The notes beneath the pieces were generated by a model, which was not told the DNA's origin, did not search any database, and saw nothing but the letters and a program-made list of their open reading frames with translations. From positions 1 to 6,372 of the forward strand of contig CBCTTQ010000047.1 of NCBI GenBank assembly GCA_965149945.1: a stretch of 6,372 nucleotides of DNA, in the 5' to 3' direction. The DNA comes from JAHZFN01 sp965149945 (lineage in GTDB: Bacteria > Bacillota > Dehalobacteriia > UBA4068 > UBA4997). Position numbers and translations under genes: made by a program. This document shows, one piece after another, positions 5,066 to 6,372 of this stretch. The stretch's first letter is position 1. Every line of letters begins with the position of its first letter.

Positions 5066-6372
5066 GTGGAAAGAAAGTATAACGCTCAGGAAATTGAAGC
5101 CAAATGGCAAAAAAAGTGGTTGAATGACAAAATCTTTCGAGTAACGGAAGATCCGGACAAGGAAAAATATTATGTTTTGGAGATGTTTCCTTATCCGTCC
5201 GGTAATCTGCATATGGGACATGTGCGCAACTATTCCATCGGGGATGTGGTAGCGCGGTTTAAGAATATGCAGGGATATAATGTTCTGCATCCTATGGGTT
5301 GGGATTCTTTCGGTCTGCCCGCGGAAAACGCCGCTATCAAAAACGGCGTATTCCCCAAAGACTGGACGCTGTCCAACATTGAAAATATGAAAAAACAACT
5401 GAAGTCTATGGGAATCAGTTATGATTGGGACAGGGAAGTAGCGACTTGCCTGCCGGATTATTTTAAATGGACACAATGGCTGTTTGTCCAGCTTTTCAAA
5501 AAGGGATTGGCTTATAAAAAACATGCGGCGGTCAACTGGTGTCCCAGCTGTGCCACGGTTTTGGCTAATGAACAGGTGGTAGAAGGCAAATGTGAACGTT
5601 GTGGCACGGAAGTGGTAAAAAAGAATCTGGATCAATGGTTTTTCCGAATTACCGACTATGCGCAGCGGCTATTGGACGATTTGGATAAGTTGCCCGGTTG
5701 GCCGGAAAAGGTGAAAACCATGCAACATAACTGGATTGGTCGCAGCGAAGGGGTGGAAGCGGTTTTCCAAACGGAAGCCGGTGATCCTTTGCCGATTTTC
5801 ACTACTCGTGTAGACACCATTTATGGGGTGACCTACATGGTGTTGGCTCCGGAGCATCCTATGGTGCAGAAGCTGGTACAGGGAACAGAATATCATGCTG
5901 CTGTACAGGAATTTATTAATAAAGTAAGCAAACTTTCCAATGTGGAAAGAACTTCCAGTGATATGGAAAAAGAAGGCATGTTTATCGGCGCTTATGCGAT
6001 CAACCCTGTTAATGAGGAAAAGGTCCCCATTTGGATCACTAACTATGTATTGATGGATTACGGTACCGGCGCGGTGATGGGGGTTCCCGCTCATGACCAG
6101 CGCGACTTTGATTTTGCTACCAAATACGGTCTTCCCATTCGTAAGGTAGTGGCGGAAAGCGCGGAAACGGCAGAAGAGCCTTTGACTTGTGCTTATGAAG
6201 AAAACGGAATCATGGTCAATTCCGCGGAATTCAACGGGTTGCGTAATATTCCGGAAGGTATTGATGGCATCGCGGATAAATTGGAAAAAATGGGACTGGG
6301 CAAACGGGTAGTCAACTATCGTCTGCGGGACTGGTTGATCAGTCGCCAACGCTACTGGGGCGCCCCTATTCC
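5066..6372 (+). CDS. leuS: Leucyl-tRNA synthetase, 3'-truncated by the window edge
   Basis: LeuRS is the class I synthetase that charges tRNA-Leu with leucine in the cytoplasm. The window holds 435 complete codons, about the first half of the usual 800-880. Visible features are the N-terminal 'YNAQEIEAKWQKKW', the 'PYPSGNLHMGHVRNY' segment with the HIGH-type motif HMGH at 49-52, 'HPMGWDSFGLPAENAA', and the zinc-site cysteines C159, C162, C176 and C179. The CP1 editing domain follows, with the Thr-rich 'FTTRVDTIYG' (T246, T247) and 'GTGAVMGVPAHDQRDFDFA' (D344, the aspartate expected to hold the mischarged amino acid for hydrolysis). The frame ends in 'YRLRDWLISRQRYWGAPIP', the return to the catalytic core; the KMSKS loop lies beyond the window. 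The start is GTG 5066 with a strong ribosome-binding site; ATG 5042, eight codons upstream in frame, is an alternative. No frameshift is seen. Confidence 0.98.
   Translation, partial: MERKYNAQEIEAKWQKKWLNDKIFRVTEDPDKEKYYVLEMFPYPSGNLHMGHVRNYSIGDVVARFKNMQGYNVLHPMGWDSFGLPAENAAIKNGVFPKDWTLSNIENMKKQLKSMGISYDWDREVATCLPDYFKWTQWLFVQLFKKGLAYKKHAAVNWCPSCATVLANEQVVEGKCERCGTEVVKKNLDQWFFRITDYAQRLLDDLDKLPGWPEKVKTMQHNWIGRSEGVEAVFQTEAGDPLPIFTTRVDTIYGVTYMVLAPEHPMVQKLVQGTEYHAAVQEFINKVSKLSNVERTSSDMEKEGMFIGAYAINPVNEEKVPIWITNYVLMDYGTGAVMGVPAHDQRDFDFATKYGLPIRKVVAESAETAEEPLTCAYEENGIMVNSAEFNGLRNIPEGIDGIADKLEKMGLGKRVVNYRLRDWLISRQRYWGAPI

Noticed and set aside
4832..5635. 267-residue open frame on the - strand
   Set aside because: It lies antisense to the SMR 3' end and leuS, which have unmistakable homology. 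Its translation is rich in His/Phe/Ile/Arg with no recognisable motif, typical of a shadow frame.
5669..6349. 226-residue open frame on the - strand
   Set aside because: It is entirely antisense to the leuS editing domain, has no ribosome-binding context and no motif.

Overview
The window is a bacterial chromosome segment with every gene on the + strand and very little intergenic space. It carries the conserved Bacillota (Firmicutes) housekeeping series yhbY - nadD - yqeK - rsfS - leuS. That gene order, the strong AAGGAGG-type ribosome-binding sites, the use of GTG/TTG starts and a 'TatD-associated' type radical SAM gene all point to a Bacillota member. Mid-range base composition and the type of first gene would fit a Negativicutes or Clostridia lineage, but the class is inference only.

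Layout. (1) Positions 1-957 are the 3' part of a gene that starts before the window. Its product has an acidic, Ala/Glu/Thr-rich low-complexity stretch followed by a compact C-terminal domain of unknown function. (2) Positions 994-2936 hold yhbY, nadD, yqeK and rsfS with gaps of 15 and 18 nt and then a 4-nt ATGA overlap, so they very probably form one transcript; a hairpin with a T-run follows at 2973-2995. Functions are ribosome assembly (YhbY), NAD synthesis (NadD), Ap4A-type dinucleotide hydrolysis (YqeK, HD domain) and ribosome silencing (RsfS). (3) Positions 3025-4920 hold three genes that separate rsfS from leuS: a PdxY-like pyridoxamine/pyridoxal kinase, a short radical SAM protein of the TatD-associated type, and an SMR-family four-helix efflux protein 15 nt behind it. 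(4) A candidate 24-codon ORF overlaps the SMR stop codon, and a plausible promoter lies at 4966-4999. (5) leuS begins at GTG 5066 and runs off the right edge after about 435 codons.

The left and right genes are ordinary growth and translation functions. The parts that deserve attention are the unassigned first protein, the radical SAM/SMR pair, the possible tiny coupled ORF and the tight terminator-to-pdxY junction. No insertion sequence, CRISPR array, tRNA, rRNA or riboswitch was recognised. No gene-free stretch exceeds 300 bases; the longest, 3874-3987 and 4921-5065, are described below.
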